Positions 7,199-14,240 of a stretch of 14,240 nucleotides of DNA are shown here, piece after piece. Where the stretch lies: assembly GCA_900767005.1 (NCBI GenBank), contig CAAFXL010000130.1, positions 1 to 14,240 of the forward strand, written 5' to 3'. The position numbers were made by a program, and so were the translations under genes. Position 1 is the stretch's first letter. Every line of letters starts with the position of its first letter. The DNA comes from an uncultured Ruminobacter sp. (lineage in GTDB: Bacteria; Pseudomonadota; Gammaproteobacteria; Enterobacterales; Succinivibrionaceae). The notes below the pieces were generated by a model that did not search any database, was not told the origin of the DNA, and saw nothing but the letters and a program-made list of their open reading frames with translations.

Positions 7199-8146
7199 TT
7201 AAGCATTAAACATTGCAGAAATTGATTCTTCGTTAGAAATACGACGAATTGCTTCAGCAAGCATTGGAGCAAGGGTAAGAACACGAACCTTACCAGTTGC
7301 CTTAACTTCTTCTGATAGAGGAATAGAATCGGTAACGATAACTTCATCGATACTTGATTCAGCAATATTCTTGCAAGCTGCACCTGATAATACAGGGTGA
7401 GTAGCGTAAGCAAATACACGCTTAGCACCACGAGCCTTAAGAGCATCAGAAGCCTTACATAAAGTACCACCAGTATCAATCATATCATCAACGATGATGC
7501 AATCACGGTTTTCAACTTCACCGATTAAGTGCATAACTTCTGATACGTTTGGACGTGGACGACGCTTGTCGATAATTGCAATATCAGTGTCATCTAATAA
7601 CTTAGCAATTGCACGAGCTCTTACTACACCACCGATATCTGGAGAAACAACTACTGGGTTTTCAAAGTTGTGGTTCTGCATATCCTTAATTAGGATTGGG
7701 CTACCAAAACAGTTATCTACAGGAACGTCAAAGAAACCTTGAATCTGTTCAGCGTGTAAATCAACAGTTAGAACACGGTCAACACCAACACTTGATAATA
7801 GGTCTGCAACAACCTTTGCAGTGATAGGTACACGAGCAGAACGTAAACGTCTATCTTGTCTAGCATAACCAAAGTATGGAACTACTGCTGTGATACGACC
7901 AGCACTTGCACGACGCATTGCATCGATCATAACGATTAATTCCATTAGATTATCATTTGTAGGTGCACATGTTGATTGGATGATGAAGATATCACCACCA
8001 CGTACATTTTCATTAATCTGAATTTGAATTTCACCATCGCTAAAACGACCAACAGTCGCATTACCTAGTTTAGTGAATAATTGGTTTGCTATTTTTTGTG
8101 CAAGGTCCGGTGTTCCGTTACCTGCGAATATCTTCATATCTGGCAC
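7199..8146 (-). CDS. prs: Ribose-phosphate pyrophosphokinase (PRPP synthetase)
   Basis: Cytoplasmic enzyme that transfers pyrophosphate from ATP to ribose 5-phosphate, making PRPP for purines, pyrimidines, histidine, tryptophan and NAD. I choose a GTG start at 8144-8146: the protein then opens VPDMKIFAGN like E. coli Prs and is 315 residues long, the E. coli length. An AGAGG site lies eight bases upstream. An ATG 13 codons further upstream would add an unconserved extension overlying that site. With this numbering, motifs are FSDGE (35-39), the YARQDRR segment (94-100), DLHAEQIQGFFD (129-140), the catalytic flexible loop KRRPR (194-198) and the PRPP-binding loop DDMIDTGGT (220-228). The C-terminus AIRRISNEESISAMF is typical. 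It is last in lolB-ispE-prs, 55 bases after ispE. Confidence 0.97.
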   Translation of the reverse strand: MPDMKIFAGNGTPDLAQKIANQLFTKLGNATVGRFSDGEIQIQINENVRGGDIFIIQSTCAPTNDNLMELIVMIDAMRRASAGRITAVVPYFGYARQDRRLRSARVPITAKVVADLLSSVGVDRVLTVDLHAEQIQGFFDVPVDNCFGSPILIKDMQNHNFENPVVVSPDIGGVVRARAIAKLLDDTDIAIIDKRRPRPNVSEVMHLIGEVENRDCIIVDDMIDTGGTLCKASDALKARGAKRVFAYATHPVLSGAACKNIAESSIDEVIVTDSIPLSEEVKATGKVRVLTLAPMLAEAIRRISNEESISAMFNA

Positions 8147-8154
8147 GATAATAA

Positions 8155-8159
8155 CCTCT
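8155..8159 (-). promoter_or_regulatory. Ribosome binding site that fixes the prs start
   Basis: AGAGG on the minus strand ends eight bases before the GTG at 8144-8146. This spacing is ideal for GTG. The in-frame upstream ATG (8183-8185) would place the site inside the coding region. Confidence 0.8.
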
Positions 8160-8201
8160 AGTAAGTTTCGGCTTAGGGAGTGCAATGAATATTATTTATT
8201 C

Positions 8202-9044
8202 CTAAATTTTATCTAACTCATCAAGTAAAATTGACTTGTTAGTAGCTTTAGCAATAAAACTTGAGTATTGCTCTGGAAGCTCATTTTGAGCTTTCTGGGC
8301 GTCACTTAAATTATCAAAGGGTGCAAAACAAGAAGCTCCTGTTCCAGTCATCCTTGGATGCGCGTATTTTAACAACCATTGAAGGCATTTTGCAACACTT
8401 GGATAATTTTTTTTAACTAAATTTTCGCAATCATTATGTGTTTCTTCATATGAAATTTGTGATATAGCTAGCGCTGGCGTGCTTCTTGGAAGGTCTAGGT
8501 GTGTAAAAATTTCTTTTGTAGAAACATGGGTGTTTTTTGGAGTTACTACTAAATAATATTTTTCTTCAATTTTATAAGGAGTAAGAATTTCTCCAATACC
8601 TTGGGCAAAAGCACTATAACCATTTACAAAAATTGGAACATCAGCTCCAAGAGTTTTTCCAAGTTCACATAATCTTTTAGTTGTTAGGTTTAGATTCCAT
8701 AGTTTATTTAGAGCTAAAAGAGTAGTTGCTGCATTACTTGAGCCGCCACCAAGACCACCCCCCATAGGAATATTCTTTTCAATAGTTATAGTGATACCTT
8801 TAGAAATGGAGGTTTCTTTTCTTAAAAGCATAATCGCTTTATAAACAATGTTATCTTCTACGTTAAAACCTAAATCAGGAAGAATTTCAATTTTATCATC
8901 CATTCTTTCCTCAAAAGTTAACTTATCACCTTTATTAAGGATCGCAAAAACTGATTGAAGATTATGGTAGCCATCTGGTCTACGTCCTACTATGTGAAGA
9001 AATAGATTAATTTTAGCAGGAGATGATAGGGTAAATTTTTTCAT
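8202..9044 (-). CDS. ispE: 4-diphosphocytidyl-2-C-methyl-D-erythritol kinase
   Basis: Cytoplasmic GHMP kinase that phosphorylates CDP-ME at the 2-hydroxyl in the MEP isoprenoid pathway. The 280 residues show the N-terminal PAKINLFLHIVGRRPDGYH (9-27), with K11 at the E. coli K10 catalytic position. The glycine-rich ATP loop IPMGGGLGGGSSNAAT spans 92-107, GADVPIF (133-139) holds the catalytic D135, and the third motif MTGTGASCF spans 232-240. The AAGGA ribosome site (complement of 9051-9055) overlaps the TAA stop of lolB and lies six bases before the ATG, so translation is probably coupled to lolB. It is the middle gene of lolB-ispE-prs, an order shared with E. coli. Confidence 0.97.
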   Translation of the reverse strand: MKKFTLSSPAKINLFLHIVGRRPDGYHNLQSVFAILNKGDKLTFEERMDDKIEILPDLGFNVEDNIVYKAIMLLRKETSISKGITITIEKNIPMGGGLGGGSSNAATTLLALNKLWNLNLTTKRLCELGKTLGADVPIFVNGYSAFAQGIGEILTPYKIEEKYYLVVTPKNTHVSTKEIFTHLDLPRSTPALAISQISYEETHNDCENLVKKNYPSVAKCLQWLLKYAHPRMTGTGASCFAPFDNLSDAQKAQNELPEQYSSFIAKATNKSILLDELDKI

Positions 9045-9053
9045 AAATATTCC

Positions 9054-9629
9054 TTATTTATTAAAACTCCAATTTGAAATATTTAATTTAATTTTAAAAT
9101 TCTGTCCTTTAATAACAATGATAGTAGGAACTGGTAATTTTTGTATTACATCATATCTAACATATTCAATTTCTAAATCATTATAAGTTAATTTTTTTAG
9201 TAATCCATCCTCCATTTCATGAGGGTAATTCATAGGATCTGCTTTTAAAATAAATGGTAGGGAATTAGCAGGAATTACAAGTCCAGTTAAAGATGTGATT
9301 AATTTATCTGGGTCATTATCACGGTAAATGTGTCCTTCGCTATCAACTATTTCTGAATAATTATCATTTTTAGTTAATCTAAAGACCGTGTTACCAGTAA
9401 TATCATTTAAGTAGATTAAATAGTCATCACCTATAACATTAATATTGATATAGCTACTAATACGCTTTTTCTCAATAATCGCAATTTTGCCACTTACTTT
9501 AAATTCTTTAGCTTTGGTTAAATCAGTATGCATTAAAGAGAGTTCATTATCGTTATATTGATAAACGGCGGAGCAAGAGGTGAGAGAAAGAAATAGGGTA
9601 CAAATAAAGATATTAATAAGCTTATTCAT
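9054..9629 (-). CDS. lolB: Outer-membrane lipoprotein insertion protein LolB
   Basis: Outer-membrane lipoprotein that receives lipoproteins from the periplasmic carrier LolA and inserts them into the outer membrane. The 191 residues start with a lipoprotein signal ending in the lipobox LTSC, lipidated Cys at 19. Ser follows at +2, so inner-membrane retention is not expected. The mature part has the LolB pattern: FKVSGKIAI (43-51), GDDYLIYLNDITGN (67-80), LTGLVIPANSLPFIL (114-128) and a C-terminal basic beta segment ending NISNWSF. Sequence identity to E. coli LolB is low, as usual for this family. Placement directly before ispE and prs makes the call firm. TAGGA lies six bases before the ATG. 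The divergent hemA found beside lolB in E. coli is absent here; pflB lies upstream on the same strand instead. Confidence 0.88.
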   Translation of the reverse strand: MNKLINIFICTLFLSLTSCSAVYQYNDNELSLMHTDLTKAKEFKVSGKIAIIEKKRISSYININVIGDDYLIYLNDITGNTVFRLTKNDNYSEIVDSEGHIYRDNDPDKLITSLTGLVIPANSLPFILKADPMNYPHEMEDGLLKKLTYNDLEIEYVRYDVIQKLPVPTIIVIKGQNFKIKLNISNWSFNK

Positions 9630-9653
9630 AAGAAATCCTAAATGTTTTTTAAA

Positions 9654-9682
9654 ATTTTAGCTTATTTTTAATTTATTTGAAA
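9654..9682 (-). promoter_or_regulatory. Candidate promoter for lolB-ispE-prs
   Basis: On the minus strand TTTCAA (9677-9682) and TAAAAT (9654-9659) are 17 bases apart. They lie between the pflB terminator and the lolB start, leaving a leader of about 20 bases. The region is very AT-rich, so chance matches are likely. Confidence 0.4.
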
Positions 9683-9693
9683 ATATTATTTAT

Positions 9694-9723
9694 AAATAAA
9701 AAAGGCTCGCAAATGCGAGCCTT
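9694..9723 (-). terminator. Intrinsic terminator of focA-pflB
   Basis: A 9-bp GC-rich stem AAGGCTCGC/GCGAGCCTT (9702-9710 with 9715-9723) has an AAAT loop. On the minus strand it runs into a T-rich tract (complement of 9694-9703). It lies 23 bases past the pflB stop and separates pflB from lolB. Confidence 0.9.
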
Positions 9724-9746
9724 AATAAATTTATACTTTTAACTCA

Positions 9747-12038
9747 TTATAGAGACTGAGTGAAGGTACGAGTGATTACATCGTCCTGCTGTTCCTTAGT
9801 TAATGAGTTGAAACGAACTGCGTAACCTGATACACGAATTGTAAGCATTGGATACTTTTCAGGGTTGTTCTGAGCATCAATTAATGTTTCACGATTTAAT
9901 ACGTTAACATTTAAGTGCTGACCACCTTCGTGTTCTGGAGCATGATGGAAGTAACCATCTAATAGACCAACTAGGTTCTTATCCTGCTGTTCTACATCCT
10001 TACCTAAAGCTGCTGGAACGATAGAGAAGGTGTAAGAAATACCATCCTTAGCGTATGTGAATGGAATCTTAGCTACAGAAGTTAATGAAGCTACTGCACC
10101 CTTTACGTCACGACCATGCATTGGGTTAGCACCTGGTCCGAATGGCTTACCACCGATACGACCACATGGAGTGTTACCAGTCTTCTTACCGTATACTACG
10201 TTTGAAGTAATGGTTAGAACTGACTGAGTAGGGATAGCGTTACGATAGGTTACACGATTCTTGATCTTCTTCATGAATCTTTCAACTAGGTCGCAAGCGA
10301 TTGAGTCTACACGGTCATCGTTGTTACCATACTTAGGGAAGTCGCCTTCGATTTCAAATGATGTAGCAACACCATCTGCATCACGAACTGGCTTAACCTT
10401 AGCATACTTAATAGCTGATAGAGAGTCTGCTGCAACAGATAGACCAGCGATACCACAAGCCATTGTACGTACAATGTCTCTGTCGTGTAAAGCCATCTGA
10501 ATTGCTTCATAAGCATACTTATCATGCATGTAGTGAATGATGTTTAATGCGGTTACATACTGGGTTGCTAACCAATCCATGAAGTTATCAACACGCTTCA
10601 TAACATCATCAAAGTCTAGGTATTCGCCCTGAGGAATATCAGTCTTAGGACCAACCTGCATCTTTAATCTTTCATCCATACCACCGTTGATGGAGTATAG
10701 AAGAGTCTTAGCTAAGTTTGCACGAGCACCGAAGAACTGCATTCTCTTACCAACAACCATTGGAGATACGCAACATGCAATTGCATAATCATCGCTGTTG
10801 AAGTCTGGACGCATTAAATCATCGTTTTCGTACTGAATTGAAGAGGTTTCGATAGATACCTTAGCACAGAACTTCTTCCAAGCTTCTGGAAGCTTTTCAG
10901 ACCATAGAATAGTCATGTTAGGTTCTGGAGAAGTACCCATGTTGTATAGAGTATGTAAGTAACGGAATGAAGACTTAGTTACTAATGTACGACCATCTAG
11001 ACCCATACCACCTAGTGATTCAGTAGCCCAAATTGGGTCACCAGAGAATAATGAATCGTATTCAGGAGTACGTAGGAAACGAACCATACGTAACTTCATG
11101 ATCATGTGGTCTACAAGTTCCTGAGCCTGAGATTCAGTTAGGATACCCTTCTTAATATCTCTTTCGATATAAATATCGTGGAATGTAGCGGTACGACCAT
11201 AGCTCATTGCAGCACCGTTCTGTGACTTAACTGCAGCTAGGTAACCGAAGTAAGTAGCCTGTAAAGCTTCCTTAGCGGTTCTTGCAGGACCAGAAATATC
11301 GCAACCATAAGAAGCTGCCATTTCCTTTAACTGACCAAGAGCCTTGTACTGATCATTGATTTCTTCACGAGCACGAATAACTTCTTCAAGTTCCTTTTCA
11401 TCCTTTGGATGTTCAAGTTGAGCTTGGTAAGAATTAAACTGCTTGAACTTATCTTTCATTAGAGCGTCAACGCCGTATAGAGCGACACGACGATAGTCAC
11501 CGATGATACGACCACGACCGTATGCATCTGGAAGACCTGTTAAAACTGCACTCTTTCTACAATTACGAATATCTGGAGTGTAAACATCGAATACACCCTG
11601 ATTGTGAGTTTTACGGTATTCAGTGAAAATCTTCTGAACTTCTTTGTTGAATGGCTTACCGTAGGTTTCACATGAGGTCTGAATCATACGGATACCACCA
11701 AAAGGCATGATAGCTCTCTTTAAAGGTGCATCAGTCTGTAAACCAACGATCTGTTCTAGATCCTTGTCAATGTAGCCAGGCTTGTGTGATGTAATTGTTG
11801 ATGGAGTATCTGGATCGAAGTCTAATGGAGCATGAGTCTTGTTTTCAATCTTAATGCCTTCCATTACCTTGTTCCAAAGCTTGGTGGTTGCTTCAGTTGC
11901 AGGTTGGAGGAATGATTCATCTCCTTCATATGGAGTGTAGTTTGTCTGAATAAAATCGCGGGTATCGATTGATTCCATCCAGGCTCCTGGTGCGAAGCCT
12001 TCCCAAGCAACTTTCTGAAGATCGTTTAATTCTGCCAT
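9747..12038 (-). CDS. pflB: Formate C-acetyltransferase (pyruvate formate-lyase)
   Basis: Cytoplasmic glycyl-radical enzyme that converts pyruvate and CoA to acetyl-CoA and formate without oxygen. The 763 residues align with E. coli PflB (760) end to end. Catalytic C422-C423 lie in IACCVSPM (E. coli C418-C419). The radical Gly is G738 in RVSGYAVRF (E. coli G734). W337 and R439 match E. coli W333 and R435. The C-terminus FNSLTKEQQDDVITRTFTQSL is nearly identical. One oddity: where E. coli has GNTPDGRRAGAPF, this protein reads GNTPCGRIGGKPF, so the motif Asp is Cys625. The codons are clean and no frameshift is involved. AGAGG lies nine bases before the ATG, inside the 37-base gap after focA. 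The activating-enzyme gene pflA, next in E. coli, is not downstream; a terminator and lolB follow. Confidence 0.98.
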   Translation of the reverse strand: MAELNDLQKVAWEGFAPGAWMESIDTRDFIQTNYTPYEGDESFLQPATEATTKLWNKVMEGIKIENKTHAPLDFDPDTPSTITSHKPGYIDKDLEQIVGLQTDAPLKRAIMPFGGIRMIQTSCETYGKPFNKEVQKIFTEYRKTHNQGVFDVYTPDIRNCRKSAVLTGLPDAYGRGRIIGDYRRVALYGVDALMKDKFKQFNSYQAQLEHPKDEKELEEVIRAREEINDQYKALGQLKEMAASYGCDISGPARTAKEALQATYFGYLAAVKSQNGAAMSYGRTATFHDIYIERDIKKGILTESQAQELVDHMIMKLRMVRFLRTPEYDSLFSGDPIWATESLGGMGLDGRTLVTKSSFRYLHTLYNMGTSPEPNMTILWSEKLPEAWKKFCAKVSIETSSIQYENDDLMRPDFNSDDYAIACCVSPMVVGKRMQFFGARANLAKTLLYSINGGMDERLKMQVGPKTDIPQGEYLDFDDVMKRVDNFMDWLATQYVTALNIIHYMHDKYAYEAIQMALHDRDIVRTMACGIAGLSVAADSLSAIKYAKVKPVRDADGVATSFEIEGDFPKYGNNDDRVDSIACDLVERFMKKIKNRVTYRNAIPTQSVLTITSNVVYGKKTGNTPCGRIGGKPFGPGANPMHGRDVKGAVASLTSVAKIPFTYAKDGISYTFSIVPAALGKDVEQQDKNLVGLLDGYFHHAPEHEGGQHLNVNVLNRETLIDAQNNPEKYPMLTIRVSGYAVRFNSLTKEQQDDVITRTFTQSL

Positions 12039-12075
12039 TTAATTTTACCTCTATGGTTTTGGGTAGTTAATGCGC

Positions 12076-12954
12076 TTACGCCTTTTTGTGGTTTCCAGCG
12101 CGACAATTTACATACCAGTTATAAAAGCCAATCATTAAGCCTCCGCCTATGATGTTGCCAATTGTAACCGGAATCAAGTTTTTGACAATAAAGTTTACTA
12201 CTGTCAAATCGGCATAATTAGAAGCATCCGCTCCTATTTTTTGCCAGAACTCAGGTTCAGCGAAATTTTGGATAAGTATTCCAGCTGGAACCATAAACAT
12301 ATTGGCAATGCTGTGTTCAAAGCCTGATGCTACGAACATTCCTACTGGAAATATTGTTGCAAGCATCTTGTCAGTTAGAGTTTTTCCTGCGAAGCTTAGC
12401 CATACAGCAGCACATACCATTGTATTACAAAATACGCCCATAATCAAGGCTTCGGTGAAGCCACGAAAATAATTCTCACCTTCGTGAATGTGGTGCAATT
12501 TATGCTGTGCGGTATTTAAGATAACCTCACCCCAATCACCATCGAAAGCGTTATATTGGCGACAAAGCATAACCATCGCTACAATTAGTAGACCACCAAT
12601 TAGGTTTCCAAAGTAAACTACAACCCAATTTCTTAAAACTTGTTTCCAAGTTATAAGTTTTGCAGCCTTTGCAACTATGGTTAAAGTAGAAGAAGTGAAT
12701 AATTCACCACTTAATAAAATACAAAGAATTAATCCAAGGGAGAAGCATAAACCCCCAACAAGTTTTCCATGACCATCAGCTAATGCTGTTGTATAAAACA
12801 TGAAAGCTAAGGCGATAAAGGCACCAGCGTTAATTGCCATTAAAAAACTTTGCCAAACCGGTTTGGTTGCTTTATGTTCAGTGATACCTTCACTTGCTTT
12901 TGCAAGGTCAAATGCACTTAGGCAACAAGGATTTGTGTCGTTGTTCTCACTCAT
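12076..12954 (-). CDS. focA: Formate channel FocA
   Basis: Pentameric inner-membrane channel of the formate/nitrite transporter family that exports formate made by PflB and can re-import it at low pH. The 292 residues show six hydrophobic segments and the family motifs NAGAFIALAF (42-51), LSGELFTSSTLTIVAKA (81-97), NWVVVYFGNLIGG (109-121), GVFCNTMVCAAVW (173-185) and GFEHSIANMFMVP (211-223). H214 in the last corresponds to the gating H209 of E. coli. The FEHSIANMFM form and the pflB neighbour favour FocA over NirC. The short N-terminal cytoplasmic helix (about 12-27) resembles the E. coli segment that contacts PflB. A GGAG site lies 11 bases before the ATG, a rather long spacing. It is the first gene of focA-pflB. 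Confidence 0.96.
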   Translation of the reverse strand: MSENNDTNPCCLSAFDLAKASEGITEHKATKPVWQSFLMAINAGAFIALAFMFYTTALADGHGKLVGGLCFSLGLILCILLSGELFTSSTLTIVAKAAKLITWKQVLRNWVVVYFGNLIGGLLIVAMVMLCRQYNAFDGDWGEVILNTAQHKLHHIHEGENYFRGFTEALIMGVFCNTMVCAAVWLSFAGKTLTDKMLATIFPVGMFVASGFEHSIANMFMVPAGILIQNFAEPEFWQKIGADASNYADLTVVNFIVKNLIPVTIGNIIGGGLMIGFYNWYVNCRAGNHKKA

Positions 12955-13030
12955 GGGAACATGTACTCCATTTTATTAAATGTAATTTTTAAACTAATAT
13001 ATTTTTTTAATTCTAATCTATAATTGTTAA

Positions 13031-13054
13031 GAAAGACGCCTTAAGGCGTCTTTC
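13031..13054. terminator. 24-bp palindrome between ycaO and focA, probable terminator
   Basis: GAAAGACGCC-TTAA-GGCGTCTTTC is a perfect palindrome with 10-bp arms and a 4-base loop, lying 29 bases beyond the ycaO stop. On the minus strand the tail after the GC-rich part is TCTTTCTTAAC, an imperfect U-tract. I read it as the ycaO terminator. It separates ycaO from the focA promoter region (12955-13030), which is AT-rich with no clear -35/-10 pair or FNR site. Confidence 0.6.
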
Positions 13055-13082
13055 AAATTAATAATAGTATATTACTTTTTTT

Positions 13083-14240
13083 TTAATTTTCCATGCTTAT
13101 TTTATTAATTAAATTTTTATAGATCTTGACAAGATTGTTTTGTAGTGTAAAGTTCTCAAAATTTTCACCAAAATCTGGTAAAAATTTATAAGGTGCTCCA
13201 TTAATAGCATAGTTTTCACACTCTTTTACAAACTTTTCTCCCATAATATTCTTTAATAAATTTAAAATTGTTTCCTTTTGCTTTTTATCGGTAAAATCTA
13301 GCATTCTAATAATTAAAATAGTATCGATATAACGTTCAACACCTTCTGGACGATTAGTTACATTAGTGATGCTATTAATTAAGGATTTTAGAGAATCGAT
13401 ATTATCATTACCAATTACTGCAAGTTTTAACATATCAGTAATTTTGGTATAAGAATAAGGATTGGTTTCATCTTTAATTAAGCCATATCTAAAAGGAATA
13501 TAAGTATTAAGTTTTTCTCCTACAGTAAAGTTTGTAATTGCGTAGTCTAAAAACTCCTCATTATTTAATGAACCAAGCTTATTAAAAGTTTTTATTTCAT
13601 CATAGTTCATTATTTTTTCTGCTGGGCTAAACAAATCATCTGTGCAAATTTCTGAGAAGAAAGGAACGATAATTTTATAAGCTTTCATACACTTATAAGA
13701 ACTATCATAAGTATAAACATCAAGACCTAAATCTTTAATTTTATCTAGGAGATACTGGTATTGATCTTGGGTATTGTCACTTGGGCAAGACCAATCAACC
13801 ATTTCAAAAATTGGTTTTTGGGTAAAAATTTTAGTATTAAGGGTGCCTTGACCATCCATATAGTTTGAATAGAAGTCAAAATCACTAACTACTTCTTTAT
13901 CAAGAGAAATAGCATTTAGTCCTTGATGAATTGCTTCTTTGATTTCTTCTGGTGATTCTTCTGATTCAAACATTTCTGAATCATCAAAGTCTTCATCCTG
14001 GTCAAATTCATAATCTTTATCTTCAAGTTCATTAGAATCAAAGTTATCGTCAAAATTTTCATCATCTAAATTTTCATTAGAGTCATCTTCCGACTCAACT
14101 TTAAATAGTTGATTGGCAAGAATTTCATCATAAAGAGAATTTAAGCAATCGGTATATTCAAGATTTTTAGCATGAGTAGTTAATGATTTATTAAATAATT
14201 CATTATTGTCTAGAGTTTCTGAAATATTACCTTCATCTAA
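13083..14240 (-). CDS. ycaO: YcaO-domain protein, C-terminal part (runs off right edge)
   Basis: The frame is open from the TAA at 13083 to the window edge, 385 codons with no stop. The first ATG inside it (13971-13973) is therefore not the real start. YcaO in E. coli is an ATP-grasp-like cyclodehydratase-fold protein linked to RimO-dependent methylthiolation of ribosomal protein S12. The region around MVDW and DLGLDVYTYDSSYKCMKAY through IIVPFFSEICTDDL aligns with the E. coli segment from PFVDW to IIVPGMSDIYPAEDL. About 240 residues follow VDW, close to E. coli, and would form the helical C-terminal domain. Just before the aligned part, 13944-14096 encodes 51 residues of which 28 are Asp or Glu and one is Lys; E. 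coli has only a short acidic turn there. The order ycaO-focA-pflB matches E. coli and supports the call. The catalytic N-terminal half lies outside the window. Confidence 0.75.
   Translation of the reverse strand, partial: LDEGNISETLDNNELFNKSLTTHAKNLEYTDCLNSLYDEILANQLFKVESEDDSNENLDDENFDDNFDSNELEDKDYEFDQDEDFDDSEMFESEESPEEIKEAIHQGLNAISLDKEVVSDFDFYSNYMDGQGTLNTKIFTQKPIFEMVDWSCPSDNTQDQYQYLLDKIKDLGLDVYTYDSSYKCMKAYKIIVPFFSEICTDDLFSPAEKIMNYDEIKTFNKLGSLNNEEFLDYAITNFTVGEKLNTYIPFRYGLIKDETNPYSYTKITDMLKLAVIGNDNIDSLKSLINSITNVTNRPEGVERYIDTILIIRMLDFTDKKQKETILNLLKNIMGEKFVKECENYAINGAPYKFLPDFGENFENFTLQNNLVKIYKNLINKISMEN

Noticed and set aside
7195..7479. A 94-codon minus-strand open frame inside prs
   Set aside because: It is an alternative frame within prs with a leucine/valine-rich artefactual product; the prs frame is clearly the coding one.
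10261..10525. Open frames on both strands inside pflB
   Set aside because: They are shadows of the strongly conserved pflB reading frame.
12952..12962. A three-codon upstream ORF (ATG TTC CCA TGA) whose stop overlaps the focA start
   Set aside because: Its ATG is only three bases after the GGAG site, too close for good initiation, so the overlap is probably chance.
12955..13030. FNR or ArcA sites upstream of focA, expected by analogy with E. coli
   Set aside because: I found no TTGAT-N4-ATCAA dyad, and the TTTAA repeats present are not convincing ArcA boxes in such AT-rich sequence.
13971..13973. ATG as the start of the YcaO-family gene
   Set aside because: The frame stays open for 89 more codons to the window edge, and the aligned part is only the C-terminal portion of YcaO; no ribosome site precedes this ATG.
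1..14240. Search for mobile elements, CRISPR repeats, tRNA or rRNA genes, toxin-antitoxin or defence genes
   Set aside because: All sizeable coding regions are recognised housekeeping or fermentation genes, and the gaps are short and hold only hairpins and promoter-like sequence.

Overview
This AT-rich window reads as ordinary core chromosome of a gammaproteobacterium that ferments or respires anaerobically. Almost every gene aligns closely with its Escherichia coli counterpart: ProS, Ppa, Mpl, SstT, Prs, IspE, LolB, PflB and FocA. Low GC, a sodium-pumping NADH:quinone reductase maturation factor (NqrM) and a focA-pflB operon next to a ycaO gene suggest an anaerobic low-GC lineage such as Succinivibrionaceae. 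That placement is inference from gene content and composition, not from a marker phylogeny.

Layout. The left part holds proS (minus strand), divergent from a two-gene nqrM-apbE operon (plus). Next come ppa (minus) and mpl (plus), divergent from each other. sstT (minus) converges on mpl across a bidirectional terminator. The lolB-ispE-prs operon (minus) follows, with the gene order known from other gammaproteobacteria. The right third carries pflB and focA (minus, one operon) and the 3' two-thirds or so of a ycaO gene that runs off the right edge, the same order ycaO-focA-pflB as in E. coli. No gap between genes exceeds about 220 bases, and most gaps hold recognisable hairpin terminators or AT-rich promoter regions.

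How the genes work together. NqrM and ApbE both mature the Na+-NQR complex: NqrM is needed for its metal centre or assembly, and ApbE attaches FMN covalently to NqrB and NqrC. The nqrABCDEF genes are not here. PflB splits pyruvate to acetyl-CoA and formate, and FocA moves the formate across the inner membrane. The PFL-activating enzyme gene, often just downstream of pflB, is absent. Prs makes PRPP, IspE makes an isoprenoid intermediate, LolB inserts outer-membrane lipoproteins, Mpl recycles murein peptide, Ppa removes pyrophosphate and SstT imports serine and threonine.

I see no mobile element, CRISPR array, tRNA, rRNA or defence system, and no clearly new multi-gene system. Points worth a second look: a 51-residue stretch with 28 acidic residues inside YcaO, an Asp-to-Cys change in a conserved PflB motif, a Gly-to-Ala change in ApbE, a 20-bp dyad in front of nqrM, a strong correction of the prs start to GTG, and recurring extended -10 promoter candidates.
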